Origin: JAGQUL01 sp039811765
Lineage (GTDB): Bacteria > Actinomycetota > Thermoleophilia > Gaiellales > SKUG01
Length of the DNA: 7,463 nucleotides
Direction: 5' to 3'
NCBI GenBank assembly: GCA_039811765.1
Contig: JBDHZF010000118.1
Span: forward strand, 1-7,463
This document shows positions 5,658 through 7,463 of the stretch, one piece after another (the first letter of the stretch is position 1; each line of letters begins with the position of its first letter). The notes beneath the pieces were generated by a model. The model was not told the DNA's origin and made no database searches. It worked only from the letters and a program-made list of their open reading frames with translations. A program made the translations under genes and the position numbers.

Positions 5658-5825
5658 TCGTCTTCCTGCACGCGAATTGCACGCGTGCGACGCTCCCGCC
5701 GAACTCGCGCGACGGGGCTGTGAGCTGCGCGATTCATGCGGCACAACCGAACCGTCGGCGGCCCGATGTCGCCAGACCGGTAATCGGTGATCCCCGTCCA
5801 GGCGGGGTCGAAAGGAACAGCTCAC
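5658..5825 (+). promoter_or_regulatory. Upstream region and leader of the repeat-protein gene
   Basis: This 168-bp stretch holds the promoter and leader of the following gene. TGCACGCG occurs twice (5667-5674 and 5678-5685), giving an 11-bp period, and the second copy is part of the palindrome GCACGCGTGC (5679-5688). Further on, short stems can form: CCGA/TCGG (5747-5758), GGCG/CGCC (5757-5773), ACCG/CGGT (5776-5788) and CCCCG/CGGGG (5792-5807). The ribosome binding site AGGA (5813-5816) lies nine bases before the ATG. I find no good -10/-35 pair by eye, and no riboswitch class that I recognise. Confidence 0.5.
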
Positions 5826-7463
5826 ATGACCAAGCGAAACCCCAAGATGCGCCTCCTGGTCACGACGGTGTCGTGCGCCGGCGTGGCTGCATTCGGACCG
5901 ACCGCAGTCGCGCACGCGACCACCGTCGGCGCGAACTCCGGAACGGCGAGCGGCTCCTCGACAGCGATGTCGGGTCCCGCGAACTCGGCAAGTTCGGGAA
6001 GCGGCGGCTCGGAAAGCAGCGGCAGCAGCGCCTCGTCCAGCGCGAGCGACGTCGACAGCGGCAACGTCAACGTCGAGGCTGAAACGTCGAACACGATCAG
6101 CACGGGATCCACGAGCAGCGGCAGCGGCGGCAGCGCCACGTCGAGCAACACGGCGACCGCGGGCAACGGCGGATCCGGCGGAAGCAGCGGAAGCACCGGG
6201 CACAATGCGGCGGTGGCGCTCGGCGCCGCAGTCGGATCGAACGCGTCCGCGACGATCAATGCGTCCGCGACCTCCGGCAACAGCGGCGCCGCGGGCAACG
6301 GCGGTGCTGGCGGCAGCGCGACGGTTGCGTCCACGGCGACCGGTGGCAACTCGGGAACCGTCACCACGGGCGCGAACACGATCCTCGGCGGATCGGGCAC
6401 GGTGATCGACGCCGCGAGCGGCAACGCGACCGCGTCGTCAACAGCCACGTCCAACGAGGCGAACTCGATGAGCGTCGAAACGGGACCAGCCATTTCGTCG
6501 CTGCCCGCGATCCAGGCGAACGACGCGTTCTGGTCCGGCGACGACAGCGAAGGCGGTTCGAGCGCGGACAGCAGCATCGACGAGGTCACCACCGGATGCG
6601 TGGACGTGTCCGTCGAGGACAAGGCGAAGCTGGAGACTGGCGACGCCTACAGCGGGTCGGGCGGCTCCGTCGCGTCGACCAACAGCGCGGCGGCGGGCAC
6701 CGGTGGCGACGGCGGCTCGAGCGGCGACACCGGCGGCAACTTCGCGGGCGCGCTGGGCGTGGCCGCGATCGGATCGAGCGCGACCGCGAACGTGACCGCG
6801 TCTGCCGACTCGGGAAACTCCGGCGCGGCCGGCAATGGCGCCGCGGGCGGCGCCGCGACGATCACGTCGGCTGCCAACGCCGGCAATTCGGGTGCCGTCT
6901 CCACCGGCGCGAACCTGATCGACGACGCTGGCGGCGCCGTGATCAACGTGGCGAGCGGCAACGCCAGCGCGACGTCGAGCGCGACGTCGGGCGAAGCGAA
7001 CTCGCTCTCGAGCGAAGCGAACTCGGGTGGTCCAATCGGGTTCGACGCGTTCTGGGACGACGACGCGAGCGGTTCGTCCGCGGACTCCGACATCGACGAC
7101 GTGCACACGGGCCATGTCGGCGCGAACGTCCACGACAGCGACGAGATCACGACCGGAGACACGTGGAGCGGCGATGGTGGATCGGCCAGCTCGTCGAACG
7201 CGGCGAGCGCTGGATCGGGCGGTTCGGGCGGCGACAGCGGCAACACCGGCTGCAATACCGCAATCGCGCTCGGGGCAGCCGTTGGCTCCAACGCGAGCGC
7301 CACGATCGACGCCAGCGCCGCGTCGGGCACAAGCGGCGCGGCGGGGAACGGCGCCGTTGGCGGCGCGGCGTCGGTCGCGTCGACCACGACCGGCGGCGCG
7401 TCCGCTCCCGTCACGACGGGGACGAACACGATCAACGGCGGCGACGGCGCTGCGATTGACGCC
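5826..7463 (+). CDS. Secreted Gly/Ala/Ser/Thr-rich repeat protein, 3' partial
   Basis: Open from the ATG at 5826 to the window end (546 codons, no stop). AGGA nine bases upstream and a clear signal peptide fix the start: basic residues 1-9 (MTKRNPKMR), a hydrophobic core at about 10-24, and a type I cleavage site AHA before TTVG, predicted after A31. The mature part is made of Gly, Ala, Ser, Thr and Asn with clusters of Asp. It has no Arg, two Lys (in EDKAKLE, 265-271), about 44 acidic residues and two Cys (C258, C476). Units of about 175 residues begin near 93, 271 and 443. Each has a low-charge part with GNSGAAGNG-type motifs, then an acidic part with AFW, DD and SSADSxID. Residues 32-92 look like a shortened, diverged half unit. 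I do not recognise the family; a surface or fibre-forming beta-structured protein is inferred. The minus strand is also open here, but only reads as Pro/Ala/Val-rich sequence that mirrors the repeats. Confidence 0.85.
   Translation, partial: MTKRNPKMRLLVTTVSCAGVAAFGPTAVAHATTVGANSGTASGSSTAMSGPANSASSGSGGSESSGSSASSSASDVDSGNVNVEAETSNTISTGSTSSGSGGSATSSNTATAGNGGSGGSSGSTGHNAAVALGAAVGSNASATINASATSGNSGAAGNGGAGGSATVASTATGGNSGTVTTGANTILGGSGTVIDAASGNATASSTATSNEANSMSVETGPAISSLPAIQANDAFWSGDDSEGGSSADSSIDEVTTGCVDVSVEDKAKLETGDAYSGSGGSVASTNSAAAGTGGDGGSSGDTGGNFAGALGVAAIGSSATANVTASADSGNSGAAGNGAAGGAATITSAANAGNSGAVSTGANLIDDAGGAVINVASGNASATSSATSGEANSLSSEANSGGPIGFDAFWDDDASGSSADSDIDDVHTGHVGANVHDSDEITTGDTWSGDGGSASSSNAASAGSGGSGGDSGNTGCNTAIALGAAVGSNASATIDASAASGTSGAAGNGAVGGAASVASTTTGGASAPVTTGTNTINGGDGAAIDA
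6102..7463 (+). repeat. About 2.6 tandem units of about 520 bp coding for 172-178-residue repeats
   Basis: Unit 1 is 6102-6635 (178 residues), unit 2 is 6636-7151 (172 residues), and unit 3 is 7152 to the window end (incomplete). Shared landmarks in order are: TGD/TGS start, GGSxxSxN, AGxGGxGGxSGxTGxN, ALGxAxxGSxA, SGNSGAAGNG, VxTGxNxI, ASGNAxA, SxEANS, AFW, SSADSxID and VxTG. The AFW landmark recurs 174 residues apart (235 and 409). Units differ at many positions, so this is ancient duplication, not recent expansion. More units probably follow beyond the window. Confidence 0.8.

Noticed and set aside
5741..5816. Cyclic-di-GMP-I riboswitch upstream of the secreted protein
   Set aside because: The location would be attractive, but the conserved core around GGACGCAAAGCC is missing and the order of stems does not fit what I remember of the class.
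5867..5880. Lipoprotein signal (lipobox at TVSC, C17)
   Set aside because: The residues before the cysteine do not fit the lipobox well, and a much better type I cleavage site, AHA, lies at residues 29-31.
4775..6082. Long + strand open frame covering the response regulator in another frame
   Set aside because: It crosses the regulator gene, a strong terminator and the signal-peptide start of the next gene, and reads as Arg-rich shadow sequence.
5822..7435. Two long minus strand open frames, Pro/Ala/Val-rich
   Set aside because: They mirror the repeat-protein gene. The + strand has a ribosome binding site, a signal peptide and conserved repeat landmarks; the minus frames lack such start signals and are broken between 6622 and 6647.

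Overview
The window is GC-rich DNA with strong G/C preference at third codon positions, and its layout is chromosomal. The GTG start directly behind a TANNNT -10 box, the polytopic membrane protein that resembles the input domain of actinobacterial diguanylate cyclases, and a chemoreceptor suggesting motility together point to a motile high-GC bacterium. I favour Actinomycetota, possibly Acidimicrobiia-like, but this is inference; no rRNA or marker protein is present to settle it.

Layout, left to right. Bases 1-188 hold no gene I can support. A complete tRNA-Val (anticodon TAC, no encoded CCA) lies at 189-261. Nine bases later begins a long + strand gene (271-1641) for an approximately eight-span membrane protein with an unassigned cytoplasmic tail. 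Its 3' end overlaps by 85 bp the 3' end of a convergent methyl-accepting chemotaxis protein gene (1557-3182, - strand). This chemoreceptor has two membrane helices, almost no external domain, and apparently tandem HAMP modules. A divergent promoter region (3183-3364) separates it from a cation diffusion facilitator gene (3365-4753, + strand). That region carries a sigma-28-like promoter pointing left, a near-perfect TACAAT box placed for leaderless transcription pointing right, and a 20-bp dyad between them. The transporter has two HxxxD metal-site motifs and three tandem copies of the C-terminal domain that is normally single.

After a 190-bp gap containing two hairpins comes an orphan NarL/FixJ-type response regulator (4944-5585). 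It is followed by a G-free C/A-rich tract and a 13-bp terminator hairpin. A leader of about 170 bp with an 11-bp-period direct repeat and several small hairpins precedes the last gene. This gene starts at 5826 and runs off the window. It encodes a secreted Gly/Ala/Ser/Thr/Asn-rich protein built of units of about 175 residues; its visible mature part has no arginine and only two lysines.

The genes look like separate transcription units, not one operon. Shared themes are environmental sensing (chemoreceptor, membrane sensor-like protein, response regulator), metal export and the cell surface. The least conventional items are the triple-C-terminal-domain metal exporter, the Arg-free repeat protein with its structured leader, and the overlapping convergent pair of membrane sensors. 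I did not find a clearly new multi-gene system.
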